In this document: positions 25,786 to 34,607 of the stretch, piece after piece | Position numbering within the stretch: the stretch's first letter is position 1 | Layout: every line of letters begins with the position of its first letter | Assembly: GCA_021151665.1 (NCBI GenBank) | Contig: JAGKWW010000011.1 | Coordinates: 1-63,203, forward strand | DNA: 63,203 nucleotides | Direction: 5' to 3' | From: Flavobacteriaceae bacterium | Lineage (GTDB): Bacteria; Bacteroidota; Bacteroidia; Flavobacteriales; Flavobacteriaceae | The notes under the pieces: generated by a model | Told to the model about the DNA's origin: nothing | What the model saw: the letters and a program-made list of their open reading frames with translations, nothing else | Database searches by the model: none | Position numbers and translations under genes: made by a program

Positions 25786-26619
25786 ATGAAGAGAACGATT
25801 TTAACCCTTTCGCTGGCAGTGCTTACGCTAACGTCATGCGGCTCGAAGAAGAAAATTGCAGAACTGGAGGCAAAAAACAAAGAAATTCAGGATCTGTTGA
25901 ATACCGCAACGGTTAAACTCAACACCTGCCTTGCCGAGAAAGACGTCATGTCAGCACGTATTGAAGACCTTAAAGCGAGCAACGAGAACATGAAGGTATC
26001 CAGCCAGAATTTTGCTGAACTATCTAACAAAGGTGCCCAGACACTGGAAAAATCGCTCGAAAGCTTAAAAGAAAAAGACCTTAAGATCAGCCGGCTTCAG
26101 GATGCACTGACCCGCAAGGACTCTGTTACCCTTGCATTGGTAACCAGCATAAAAAGAGCAGTTGGAGTTAACGATCCGGACATTCAGGTGAATGTTGAAA
26201 AAGGGGTGGTTTATATCTCTATTGCTGATAAGCTCCTATTTAAGAGCGGAAGCTATGAGGTTAGTGACAGGGCAAAAGAAGTTTTGGGCAAAGTTGCCGC
26301 TATTGTAAAGGACAAGCCTGATTTTGAATGCATGGTAGAAGGCCACACAGACAATGTGCCAATTAAGAACCCTGTACTACAGGATAACTGGGATTTGAGT
26401 GTGAAGCGTGCTACCTCTATCGTACGCATACTACAATTAGATTACGGCATCGACCCGAAACGCCTCGTTGCTGCGGGCCGAAGCGAGTTTGTGCCTCTTG
26501 AGGCGAACACCACTCCCGAAGGCAGGTCGCGTAACCGCCGTACAAGAATACTTGTTCTTCCGAAAATTGATCAGTTCTACGACATGATCGAGAAGGAAAT
26601 GAAGACCATGACAAAATAA
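25786..26619 (+). CDS. OmpA-family lipoprotein with coiled coil
   Basis: A 277-residue lipoprotein (MKRTILTLSLAVLTLTSC, Cys18). Residues about 22-120 form a coiled coil (heptads in KKKIAELEAKNKEIQDLLN and in KSLESLKEKDLKISRLQDAL). The C-terminal OmpA domain binds peptidoglycan: VEGHTDNVPI and the later NRRTRILVLP. It should anchor outer membrane to cell wall, perhaps spanning periplasm through the coiled coil. Followed by a strong terminator. Confidence 0.9.
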   Translation: MKRTILTLSLAVLTLTSCGSKKKIAELEAKNKEIQDLLNTATVKLNTCLAEKDVMSARIEDLKASNENMKVSSQNFAELSNKGAQTLEKSLESLKEKDLKISRLQDALTRKDSVTLALVTSIKRAVGVNDPDIQVNVEKGVVYISIADKLLFKSGSYEVSDRAKEVLGKVAAIVKDKPDFECMVEGHTDNVPIKNPVLQDNWDLSVKRATSIVRILQLDYGIDPKRLVAAGRSEFVPLEANTTPEGRSRNRRTRILVLPKIDQFYDMIEKEMKTMTK

Positions 26620-26639
26620 TCAGATATAGATTTTATATG

Positions 26640-26670
26640 AAAGCGGCCCGTTGAAGGCCGCTTTTCTTTT
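26640..26670 (+). terminator. terminator of the OmpA-family gene
   Basis: Stem AAAGCGGCC (26640-26648) / GGCCGCTTT (26656-26664) with a 7-base loop and T tail. Confidence 0.9.
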
Positions 26671-26804
26671 TATTGAAATTGCACAGTCATATAATTTTAT
26701 CATTGTATTTTGTTTACATTTATAAACAAATGTTAATATTGTGCACACAACGTAATTCAATATGTAAATTGCAATATGTGCAGGAGCCAGAAAAAATAGA
26801 AAAT

Positions 26805-28391
26805 ATGAACGATGCAGATCTGAATTTCGAAATGGCAGATGGCAAAACAGATATCGGCGATAACAACAGGGAAGATTTCAGCCATTTAGCAGATTTTCTC
26901 CCATTGCCTATAATTGTTTGTAATACCAGCGGGACGATAGTATACAGCAACAAGGCAATGACATCATACAACGGCGAAGAGATACTAAAAGGTTCGGATC
27001 TGAAAAACCTTCAATGGAAATACTATAATCAGAGTGGTGTTTTACCAGGTGGTACTGCCGATGCATTCAGTCAAATAATACAGGAGTGGGCGGATGGTAA
27101 TTCCCGCATTATCACCGAGAATGCCTATGGCGTAAGACGCAGGGTTACCATTACACCCAGATTAAGCCATAATTCAGGAGAATGCATAGGTTTTATATTT
27201 ACGTTTAACGAGTATGACGGCGAGGGCGAGCTTCGTGCACAGGTTGAAGCCGCTAATTTTATTTCCGCAAAAGCAAAGCTTCCCATTGAGCATATTTACA
27301 GGATGATTGAGGAAGTTCAGGACTATGCAATAATCATGCTTGACAGGGATGGGAAGATTATTAACTGGAATAAAGGCGCCGAGCGGATAAAGGGATATAG
27401 TGCTGACGAAATCATTGGTAAGCACTTCCGTCAGTTTTATCTGCCCGAAGATAATGAGCGTGACCTCCCATCCAAACTCATCACAGAGGCCATTAGAAAC
27501 GGGCGGGCACTGCATGAAGGGTGGCGCCTGCGCAAAAACGGCACCATCTTCTGGGGGGCAATTGTAATTACGGCAATTCACGACGAGGCTGGAAATGTAT
27601 TAGGCTTTACCAAAGTCACACGCGACCTGACAGACCGTAAAGCGTCTGAAGATAAAATCAAAAATTACTCGGCCGAACTCGAATTCAAAAATCGTGAACT
27701 CGAAGAATTTGCCTATATCGCTTCCCACGACCTGCAGGAGCCACTACGGAAAATACAGGTATTTGCAGCCCTGATGAAAGACAGTATCAACAGCCCGGAG
27801 AAAACAGGCAATTATCTCAATAAGATCATTTCCTCTTCAGAGCGAATGTCTTTATTGATACAGGAAGTATTACGATATGCCCGGATGGCAGATAGCACCG
27901 AGATGACTACAGTAGATCTTAATACGGCCTTAAAGTATGCAATGGAAGATTATGAAATACTCATCAAAGAGAAAAACGCACAACTGGATGTAGATTTCCT
28001 TCCTTTAGTAAAAGGTTATGAAGTACAGCTGCGTCAGCTCTTTTCCAATCTGATAGGGAATTCATTAAAGTTCGCATCTCCGGACAGGCGTCCTACAATC
28101 TCCATAACTGCTTATCCGGCTCCGCATACAGATATTCTTAAAATGCCTGCATTAAGGGCAAACCTGCACTATCACAAATTTGAGTTTTCAGATAACGGGC
28201 TTGGTTTTAGTGAAGAGTTTTGCGGAAAGGTATTCAAAATGTTTCAACGGGCAGACAACACCCGCGAGGGTTCGGGTATAGGGCTTGCATTATGCCAAAA
28301 GATAGTAAATAACCATCATGGTTACATAAAAGCAGAAAGCGAGATAGGCAACGGAACAAAGTTCACTTTCTACCTGCCGGCAATTTTTTAA
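26805..28391 (+). CDS. PAS-PAS sensor histidine kinase (cytosolic)
   Basis: About 528 residues. Two PAS domains: one near 30-130 (FLPLPIIVCNTSG...YSNKAM) and one near 170-280 (DYAIIMLDRDGKIINWNKGAE...RDLTDRK). The kinase part follows: phosphoacceptor H308 in IASHDLQEPLRK, N box NLIGNSLKFA and the ATP lids DNGLGF, GSGIGLALC. There is no transmembrane segment, so it senses something in the cytosol. No response regulator is adjacent. I chose the ATG at 26805; readings from the TTG at 26673 or ATG at 26730 start inside or near the previous terminator. Confidence 0.88.
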   Translation: MNDADLNFEMADGKTDIGDNNREDFSHLADFLPLPIIVCNTSGTIVYSNKAMTSYNGEEILKGSDLKNLQWKYYNQSGVLPGGTADAFSQIIQEWADGNSRIITENAYGVRRRVTITPRLSHNSGECIGFIFTFNEYDGEGELRAQVEAANFISAKAKLPIEHIYRMIEEVQDYAIIMLDRDGKIINWNKGAERIKGYSADEIIGKHFRQFYLPEDNERDLPSKLITEAIRNGRALHEGWRLRKNGTIFWGAIVITAIHDEAGNVLGFTKVTRDLTDRKASEDKIKNYSAELEFKNRELEEFAYIASHDLQEPLRKIQVFAALMKDSINSPEKTGNYLNKIISSSERMSLLIQEVLRYARMADSTEMTTVDLNTALKYAMEDYEILIKEKNAQLDVDFLPLVKGYEVQLRQLFSNLIGNSLKFASPDRRPTISITAYPAPHTDILKMPALRANLHYHKFEFSDNGLGFSEEFCGKVFKMFQRADNTREGSGIGLALCQKIVNNHHGYIKAESEIGNGTKFTFYLPAIF

Positions 28392-28392
28392 A

Positions 28393-28854
28393 TTACGACT
28401 TGTTCTTAAAGACCTGTGCCCTTGCAAAAAGCCTGTTGAAAAAGCTTTCGAGGCATTCTGTGCTTTTTACAGTCCGAGCATCGGTGCGGAGCACCCCGTT
28501 GTTTAAAAAGATTGTTTCTGCCTTCACGGTTTTCTTAGAGCCAAAACAAATGTTTGATACTGTTATGCGATATTTGTTACCGTTAGGCTGCATTTCGAAG
28601 TCAAATGATATGTAACCAGAATCTGCGCCTGTATCGGTACAACTGCTTTTTAGCATAGCGCCCTTTCCCTTAAGAAGGCCTCCCGTATTGCTTTCAATCT
28701 TTAACCGGGGATGCCGTGATAAATAATCTGCTACATTACTGTCTTCGGAAATGTATACATTTTCCCAGACGAGCGAGTTTTTGTCTACCGTTATATTAGC
28801 CTGCGAAAATACAGGAACGGAAAAAAGTAATATTAAAAAGAGACAAAATTTCAT
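28393..28854 (-). CDS. exported protein of unknown function
   Basis: A 153-residue protein with a Sec signal peptide (MKFCLFLILLFSVPVFSQ). The mature part reads ITVDKNSLVWENVYISED with later strands (YISFDFEMQPNGNKYRITVSN) typical of small periplasmic alpha/beta proteins in this phylum. No family assigned. It converges on the histidine kinase with a 1-base gap and has a 12-bp palindrome about 100 bases upstream. Confidence 0.72.
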   Translation of the reverse strand: MKFCLFLILLFSVPVFSQANITVDKNSLVWENVYISEDSNVADYLSRHPRLKIESNTGGLLKGKGAMLKSSCTDTGADSGYISFDFEMQPNGNKYRITVSNICFGSKKTVKAETIFLNNGVLRTDARTVKSTECLESFFNRLFARAQVFKNKS

Positions 28855-29136
28855 ACACAAATATATATAAATATTCTCCTTTTTAATGATTAATGGGCTG
28901 ACAATTGCATAAACGTTAAAAAACACAAACAACCAAATGCGGACTACATACAACGAAAACGTTTTCTTTAATAATTATTTTTATTTCTAAAGGCAAAAAT
29001 GTAAACTTTTATTCTTAAATGTTTTAAAATATTTATTAAATTAGCAATGTTGATTTTTTAATATATCTTTAATTTTTTCTTTAAATGTATATTAGAGAAT
29101 TTACAGAACTTGCATTGCAAACCTAAAAACCTTATT
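28855..29136. other. AT-rich intergenic stretch with a palindrome
   Basis: The longest gene-poor stretch in the window. It holds the minus-strand promoter region of the exported protein gene, a perfect palindrome GAAAACGTTTTC (28955-28966) and a run of poly-T/poly-A tracts (28980-29090). I see no RNA gene or repeat in it. Confidence 0.6.
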
Positions 29137-29235
29137 ATGACGATGAGCAATTTTAAACTCCGGCTTAAGAGGCTGCTGCATGAAAGTATAAGGAATTACA
29201 AACAAAGAAAACTCCGGAGATATTTCTCTTCGTGA
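29137..29235 (+). CDS. possible small basic protein (32 aa)
   Basis: An open frame of 32 residues with 10 Lys/Arg (MTMSNFKLRLKRLLHESIRN then YKQRKLRRYF). It opens with ATG at 29137 (a second ATG at 29143) and ends with TGA at 29233-29235. A weak TTG / TATCTTTA element lies at 29050-29071, with poor spacing. It sits between the AT-rich region and the glycosylase gene. Too short for firm assignment; no family recognised. Confidence 0.35.
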   Translation: MTMSNFKLRLKRLLHESIRNYKQRKLRRYFSS

Positions 29236-29271
29236 GGCCGACGCAGTTTCTTCTACAGGTTTTGCCTTTGA

Positions 29272-29763
29272 TCAGGGATTGATCAGGGGCAAAATTTTTT
29301 TTCGCCAGAGGTCAAGCTTTTGTGCGTAAGGCATAAATGCATAGGCACCGCTTGGCGAGGGCAAAACATAATAGGCAATTCCTTCCTTTTTAACAGCATA
29401 CCGGTTATAAAACCATTCCGCTTTTTTGCTCGTAAAGAATACTGCCCGTAAGGAAGGGTGACTTTTAAAAAACGTTTCAAAGTCATTGGCCACTTCGTTT
29501 TTTATATTACTGTCGAGGCTTCCCTCCCGCTCACAAAGCTGAAGCACATCCCATAGCGCAAAATTATTTTCTTTAATGAATCGTAACCGGTCGTTATAAT
29601 CGTCCAGGAATGGATGCGCCATTACCTCAAAAAGCAATTTCCAGAACTGGTTACCGCGGTTGCCATAATACTGGCCCAGTTCCAGCGACTTTTCGCCGGG
29701 CATAGTTCCGAGGAACAGGATTTCGCTTTGCGGTGTGACTATGGGTGGAAATGCGCTCTTCAT
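29272..29763 (-). CDS. DNA-deoxyinosine glycosylase (UDG superfamily, HDG family)
   Basis: A 163-residue protein of UDG family 6, which removes hypoxanthine from DNA. Motif 1 is LGTMPGEKS (18-26), the GNRGNQFW segment (34-41) holds the catalytic-type Asn38, and the C-terminal loop is LPSPSGAYA (134-142) where family 6 usually has a similar LPS-rich motif. Length fits. A different inosine-repair enzyme, endonuclease V, lies 25 kb away. The N-terminus at 29763 gives the natural MKSAFPPIVTPQSE start. Confidence 0.88.
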   Translation of the reverse strand: MKSAFPPIVTPQSEILFLGTMPGEKSLELGQYYGNRGNQFWKLLFEVMAHPFLDDYNDRLRFIKENNFALWDVLQLCEREGSLDSNIKNEVANDFETFFKSHPSLRAVFFTSKKAEWFYNRYAVKKEGIAYYVLPSPSGAYAFMPYAQKLDLWRKKILPLINP

Positions 29764-29934
29764 AAAGCAAAAATACGCTTGCCGCGATATAGTTTCATCA
29801 GGTGCAGGTCGTTAAATATATGTTAGCACGCCTCCTTTTATGATTTAATTAATAACGGACCCTTAAGGCATTAATTAAATTTGTTAGAAGACATTGAAAA
29901 AATGTGCAACTAAATTATAATTCAAAGGTATATT

Positions 29935-30597
29935 ATGAAAACGACAACCAAAACAACAGCAAAGAAAAGCACAACGTCTAAATCGACGGCATCAGGCTCG
30001 GCTAAACCTGCTAAAGCAGCTTCTGCTTCCAAAACTTCAACAACTTCATCGTCATCATCTTCAAGAGGTAAAGTAAAAGCAAAATCTACCGCTGCAGAAG
30101 GCCTCCGCGAACTTTACATTGACAGCCTTAAAGACATTTACTGGGCCGAAAAAGCTTTGTTGAAAGCACTTCCGAAAATGGCGAAGAACGCTACAACAGA
30201 AAGCCTGATCATGGCTATAGATGAGCACACTGCAGTAACCGAAGAGCAAGTAGCTCGACTTGAAAGAGTATTTGAACTTGCCGGTAAAAAAGCAGTAGCC
30301 AAAAAATGCGAAGCGATGGACGGGCTTATCAAAGAAGGCCAGGATATCATGGAAAGCACAGAGCCTGGGCCTGTACGTGACGCCGGTATTATTGCAGCTT
30401 CGCAAAAAATAGAGCACTACGAAATAGCCACTTATGGTACACTATGCGCATTTGCTAAAACGCTTGGCGAGGATGAAGCAGTGCAGTTGCTTGAAGCAAC
30501 CCTTAATGAGGAAAAAGATGCGGATATGACATTGACGGATGCTGCTTACAACAACATCAACTTCGAGGCCTCTGAAATGGATGAGGAAGAAATGTAG
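29935..30597 (+). CDS. ferritin-like DUF892 (YciF) protein with a histone-like tail
   Basis: A 220-residue protein. Residues 1-54 form a low-complexity Ser/Thr/Ala/Lys tail with 12 basic and no acidic residues (such as KTTAKKSTTSKSTASGSAKP), resembling histone H1 tails. From about 56 the DUF892 ferritin-like fold follows (LRELYIDSLKDIYWAEKAL). YciF proteins are stress-induced and form dimers with metal sites. The tail suggests DNA association, and the next two genes are NHEJ genes (inference). Start ATG at 29935. Confidence 0.85.
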   Translation: MKTTTKTTAKKSTTSKSTASGSAKPAKAASASKTSTTSSSSSSRGKVKAKSTAAEGLRELYIDSLKDIYWAEKALLKALPKMAKNATTESLIMAIDEHTAVTEEQVARLERVFELAGKKAVAKKCEAMDGLIKEGQDIMESTEPGPVRDAGIIAASQKIEHYEIATYGTLCAFAKTLGEDEAVQLLEATLNEEKDADMTLTDAAYNNINFEASEMDEEEM

Positions 30598-30631
30598 TCA
30601 GGCAAGTCTGCATACAACAAAAAAACTAAAC

Positions 30632-30675
30632 GGGGTTTTTTCAAAAGCATCTGAACTTTTGAAAATGCCCCTTTT
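30632..30675 (+). terminator. long hairpin downstream of the DUF892 gene
   Basis: An outer GGGG (30632-30635) / CCCC (30668-30671) pair and an inner perfect 10-bp stem TTTTCAAAAG / CTTTTGAAAA with an 8-base loop, followed by TTTTAT. It probably separates DUF892 from Ku. Confidence 0.78.
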
Positions 30676-30695
30676 ATCGCTAAAAATATGACTAT

Positions 30696-31475
30696 ATGAA
30701 AGCAATATGGAAAGGCAGCATCAGTTTCGGGCTTGTAAATATACCCATCAGGCTTTATAGTGGTACGAGTGTACACCGCGTCGCGCTGGACATGGTTCGC
30801 GAAAAAGACCAATGCCCGATACAATATGTGCGGGTTTGCAAGAAAGATGGTAAAGAAGTTCCGTGGGAAGATATTGCCAAGGGCTACAGGAAAGAAAACG
30901 GTGATTATGTGATACTTGATAAAGCCGATTTTGAGCAGGCCTCTCCGGAAAAAACCCAAACTGTAGATATTTTCGAGTTTGTGAAAGAAGAAGAGATACC
31001 TTCTAAGTATCTCGAAAAACCATATATCGTAGAGCCATCAAAGGAGGCAAAAAAAGTATATGCGCTGTTAAGGGAAGCTCTCAAAAAATCTAAAAAGGTA
31101 GGGCTTTGCCGTTTTGTTATGCGTACTACACAGCACCTTGGGATACTTAAAGTGGAAGACGATGCCATACTGTTGATACAAATAAGGTTCAACGACGAGC
31201 TTCGTGACCCGGGGGAGGCAGAAATCCCGAAAGACATTACCATTGCCAAAAAAGAGCTGGACATGGCGCTGACGATTATTGAACAGCTGACCGATAAATT
31301 TGAGCCATCCAAGTATAAAGACACATACAAAGAGGAGCTGGTTAAGATCATTAAGAAGAAGGTTAATGAAAAGCCAGGCGCAAAAACTCCTGCACCTCGC
31401 AAACGTAAAACGGCCGCCCCTAAGGATGACCTGTTGGCGCAACTTAAAGCCAGTCTTGAAGCCATTAAAAACTAA
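30696..31475 (+). CDS. ku: Ku protein (non-homologous end joining)
   Basis: A 259-residue Ku homodimer subunit that rings broken DNA ends and recruits LigD. The N-terminus MKAIWKGSISFGLVNIPIRL is the family start, with the later bacterial Ku segments (IPSKYLEKPYIVEPSKEAKKVYALL, DITIAKKELDMALTII). The C-terminal tail from about 222 is very Lys/Pro-rich (KKKVNEKPGAKTPAPRKRK). The gene ends 5 bases before ligD, so the two are an operon. Start chosen at 30696. Confidence 0.95.
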   Translation: MKAIWKGSISFGLVNIPIRLYSGTSVHRVALDMVREKDQCPIQYVRVCKKDGKEVPWEDIAKGYRKENGDYVILDKADFEQASPEKTQTVDIFEFVKEEEIPSKYLEKPYIVEPSKEAKKVYALLREALKKSKKVGLCRFVMRTTQHLGILKVEDDAILLIQIRFNDELRDPGEAEIPKDITIAKKELDMALTIIEQLTDKFEPSKYKDTYKEELVKIIKKKVNEKPGAKTPAPRKRKTAAPKDDLLAQLKASLEAIKN

Positions 31476-31480
31476 CTGCC

Positions 31481-34141
31481 ATGAAACTTTCTGAATATAA
31501 CCGCAAACGCGACTTTAACAAAACCAAAGAGCCGGAGGGCAAAGTAAAGAAGTCAGGTAAAGAGCTGCATTTTGTAATACAAAAGCACGCCGCTTCACAC
31601 CTGCATTTTGATTTCAGGCTTGAGATAGATGGTGTCCTGGTAAGCTGGGCAGTACCGAAAGGGCCGTCTGCCGACACGTCGGTAAAAAGGCTTGCCATGC
31701 ATGTGGAAGACCACCCAATGGATTATATAGATTTTGAAGGAACGATACCGAAAGGGCAATATGGCGGCGGCACAGTGATGGTTTGGGACACGGGCACATA
31801 TCTGGCAGAAGGAATTGATACCGTTGAGGAAAGTGAGAAAGAACTCCGTAAAATGCATCGGGAGGGAAATATAAAGATCGTGATGAACGGCAGCAAATTA
31901 AAAGGTTCTTATCACCTCGTTCAGATGAGCGGTAAAGACAAAGAATGGCTACTGCTGAAAGGTAAAGACGAGTATGCCGATAAAAAAGAATTTGACCAAC
32001 ACTCCGTACTTACAGGGCGCACGCTTGACGAAATAGCCGGGGATAAAGAACCTGAAGTATGGCAAAGCAACAAAAAAGCAAAGAAAGCTGCCTCGCCCCA
32101 ACCGGAAAGGATTGAAGAAGATGCATCTGTAACGCATAGAACTGCACAACCCGATTTTACCGCCAGTGATGTGGAAGGCGCGAAAACACTTAAAAAATTC
32201 CCTGCGGACTGGAAACCACAACTGGCAACACTTACCGATGAAGTATTTGACAACGAAGAGTGGGCGTTTGAAACCAAATATGACGGCTATCGCTCCCTGG
32301 TGCAGATCAATAAAGGTAAGGTCTCAATAGTATCGCGAAACGGGTTGTCTTTCAACAGCAAATATGGTTCGCTCGTTGAAGCATTTTCGGGAATTACAGA
32401 GGACATGATACTGGACGGCGAGATTGTAGTCGAAGACAAAGAAGGCAAAAGCAGGTTCCAGTGGCTTCAGTATTATCAGGAAAATCCAAACCAGGGAACG
32501 CTGAAAATATACGTTTTTGACATACTTTATTTTAACGGATTCGACCTTACCTCCCTTACCCTGCTCCAGCGTAAAAAAATACTGGAGGCAGTATTGCCAC
32601 AAAGTGAGCAAATAATATATTCGAAGCATACGGTTGGCAACGGCAGCAAGGCACTGAAGGAAGTGGAAAAGAAAGGTGGCGAAGGCCTCATCGCTAAAAA
32701 GCTCACTTCGCGATATGCAGTAGATAAACGCAGTAAGGAATGGCTTAAAATAAAAGTAACCAAGGAACAGGAGATGGTTATCGGAGGTTTTACCGACCCG
32801 AAAGGCGGCAGGCAAGGATTTGGGTCACTGCTGCTCGGTTACTATGAAAAGGGCAAGATTATCTATGCGGGTAAAGTCGGGACGGGGTTTAACGATGATT
32901 CACTGAACGACATGTATAAGCGTTTGAAGAAACTGGAAACGGATATGTCCCCATTTTCCGTGAAGCCAAAAGAGCGCACGGCGCACTGGATAAAACCAGA
33001 ACTGGTAGCGCAGATAAAATATACCGAATGGACGGAAACAAATAGCCTGCGGCACCCGGTATTTTTGGCCCTAAGAGAGGATAAGGATCCTAAAAACGTA
33101 GGCCGTGAAGTCGCAGATCATATTGTGCCTGAAGTAACTGAAATTCCACGGAAGGCAGAGAAGACGAAAAGAACCGTTTCTGACAAGAAGCCTGTGAAAA
33201 AAGAAACTAAGCCTGTAAAGGAATCTAAAGAACCAACTTCGAAAAAGCAAAAAATGGGTTACGATAGCGAAAAAGTTGAAATTACACACCCCGAAAAAGT
33301 TTTCTGGCCGGACCTTGGCATCACTAAAGGCGATGTGATAGATTATTACGATCGTATGGCAGAATATATCCTTCCTTACATTCAGGACAGGCCACAGTCG
33401 CTCCGCCGCACCCCGGACGGGATTAAAAGCGAAGGTTTCTTTCAAAAAAATGTCGCAGGGATGGTTCCTGACTGGATTAAAACCCGAAAGATAAAATCGA
33501 AATCTACAGGGGAGTCAATAGAATACCTGATCTGCAACGATAAGGATACGCTCATTTATATGGCCAATTGGGGCTGCATCGAAATTAACCCGTGGAGCAG
33601 CCGCATCGGGACAATCAACAATCCTGATTATATTATATTCGACCTCGATCCCAATAAGGTCGGTATGAAAGAGCTGGTTACAACTGCCAAAAAGGTAAAA
33701 GAGATTCTCGATAGCCTAGGCATTAAAGGGTACCTGAAAACTTCGGGTGGAAAAGGGCTTCATGTTTTTATTCCTGTGCAGAATAAATACACGTACGACC
33801 AGACCCGCGACTTTTCGCAGATTATCAGCCAGGCCGTAAATAATGCACTGCCGGATATTACGAGCCTGGAGCGCATGCCTAAAAAACGTGAGGGGAAAGT
33901 ATATTTAGACTTCCTGCAAAATGGAAAGGGCAAAACTATGGCCTGTGCCTATTCATTGCGCCCACGTGCCGGTGCCACTGCCAGTACACCGCTTGACTGG
34001 GATGAGCTGGATGAGAATTTCGATGTAAAAAACTATACTATTAAAACCCTTCCGGAGCGCGTAAAAGAGAAAGGCGATTTATGGAAAGGATTTTTTGATG
34101 ACGCCGCAGACCTCAAAGCAATACTTGAAAAGCTGAGCTAG
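31481..34141 (+). CDS. ligD: LigD: multidomain DNA ligase D
   Basis: An 886-residue repair enzyme with domains in the order phosphoesterase (about 10-185), ATP-dependent ligase (about 250-545), polymerase/primase (about 595-880), the Pseudomonas-type order. Phosphoesterase His are visible in SHLHFDFRLEIDG and HVEDHP; the ligase nucleotidyl lysine is K266 (ETKYDGYR); the polymerase metal pair is in YIIFDLDPN (718-724). A disordered Lys-rich linker (about 556-592, 13 Lys) joins ligase and polymerase. It seals double-strand breaks with Ku, adding nucleotides as needed. Confidence 0.96.
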   Translation: MKLSEYNRKRDFNKTKEPEGKVKKSGKELHFVIQKHAASHLHFDFRLEIDGVLVSWAVPKGPSADTSVKRLAMHVEDHPMDYIDFEGTIPKGQYGGGTVMVWDTGTYLAEGIDTVEESEKELRKMHREGNIKIVMNGSKLKGSYHLVQMSGKDKEWLLLKGKDEYADKKEFDQHSVLTGRTLDEIAGDKEPEVWQSNKKAKKAASPQPERIEEDASVTHRTAQPDFTASDVEGAKTLKKFPADWKPQLATLTDEVFDNEEWAFETKYDGYRSLVQINKGKVSIVSRNGLSFNSKYGSLVEAFSGITEDMILDGEIVVEDKEGKSRFQWLQYYQENPNQGTLKIYVFDILYFNGFDLTSLTLLQRKKILEAVLPQSEQIIYSKHTVGNGSKALKEVEKKGGEGLIAKKLTSRYAVDKRSKEWLKIKVTKEQEMVIGGFTDPKGGRQGFGSLLLGYYEKGKIIYAGKVGTGFNDDSLNDMYKRLKKLETDMSPFSVKPKERTAHWIKPELVAQIKYTEWTETNSLRHPVFLALREDKDPKNVGREVADHIVPEVTEIPRKAEKTKRTVSDKKPVKKETKPVKESKEPTSKKQKMGYDSEKVEITHPEKVFWPDLGITKGDVIDYYDRMAEYILPYIQDRPQSLRRTPDGIKSEGFFQKNVAGMVPDWIKTRKIKSKSTGESIEYLICNDKDTLIYMANWGCIEINPWSSRIGTINNPDYIIFDLDPNKVGMKELVTTAKKVKEILDSLGIKGYLKTSGGKGLHVFIPVQNKYTYDQTRDFSQIISQAVNNALPDITSLERMPKKREGKVYLDFLQNGKGKTMACAYSLRPRAGATASTPLDWDELDENFDVKNYTIKTLPERVKEKGDLWKGFFDDAADLKAILEKLS

Positions 34142-34156
34142 TGTTATCAATTATAT

Positions 34157-34164
34157 TATATTTG
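34157..34164 (+). promoter_or_regulatory. TAnnTTTG -7 element
   Basis: TATATTTG 16 bases before the ATG at 34181 and overlapping a GTG candidate start at 34166, which it argues against. Confidence 0.5.
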
Positions 34165-34180
34165 GGTGAATATGCCAACT

Positions 34181-34603
34181 ATGAAAAATATCTTGTCTTT
34201 CTTTTTTGTTATTGCAAGTGTCCTTGTGTCGTGTTCCGATAACGACAATACGATGACGACACAGTTGCCGAGTTTAACGGGAGAATGGAAAATTGCACAG
34301 AAAATGTTCCTGGGCCTGGAGGTTCAGATGAACGAATGCCAAATGACCGAAAAGCTGGAGTTTGACTCCCAAGGGAATTATTTCTATACTTACCTACAGG
34401 ATGCCCAGGCAAGTCCGTGTCAGCAAACTATAAGCAACGGTACTTACGAATTGGTAAACAACACGCTAACATGGAGGGTTCCCGAAACAGCTCAGGTTAG
34501 GGTTGTCTGGCAGGTTATCCAGTTTGACGATCAGATGCTTACTCTGTACAGCAATGCCGACGGAATGCCAATGCAGAACAAATATACCAGAGTTACTGAT
34601 TAG
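34181..34603 (+). CDS. lipocalin-like lipoprotein
   Basis: About 140 residues. The signal MKNILSFFFVIASVLVSC ends at the lipidated Cys18. The mature part looks like a small beta-barrel of the lipocalin/DUF4488-like type found in Bacteroidota: LTGEWKIAQKMF, later TYELVNNTLTWRV and LYSNADGMPMQNKYTR. It starts with the first Met of a family-like signal; in-frame GTG (34166) and ATG (34172) upstream are less likely. It converges with the CDF gene. Confidence 0.75.
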   Translation: MKNILSFFFVIASVLVSCSDNDNTMTTQLPSLTGEWKIAQKMFLGLEVQMNECQMTEKLEFDSQGNYFYTYLQDAQASPCQQTISNGTYELVNNTLTWRVPETAQVRVVWQVIQFDDQMLTLYSNADGMPMQNKYTRVTD

Positions 34604-34607
34604 CGAT

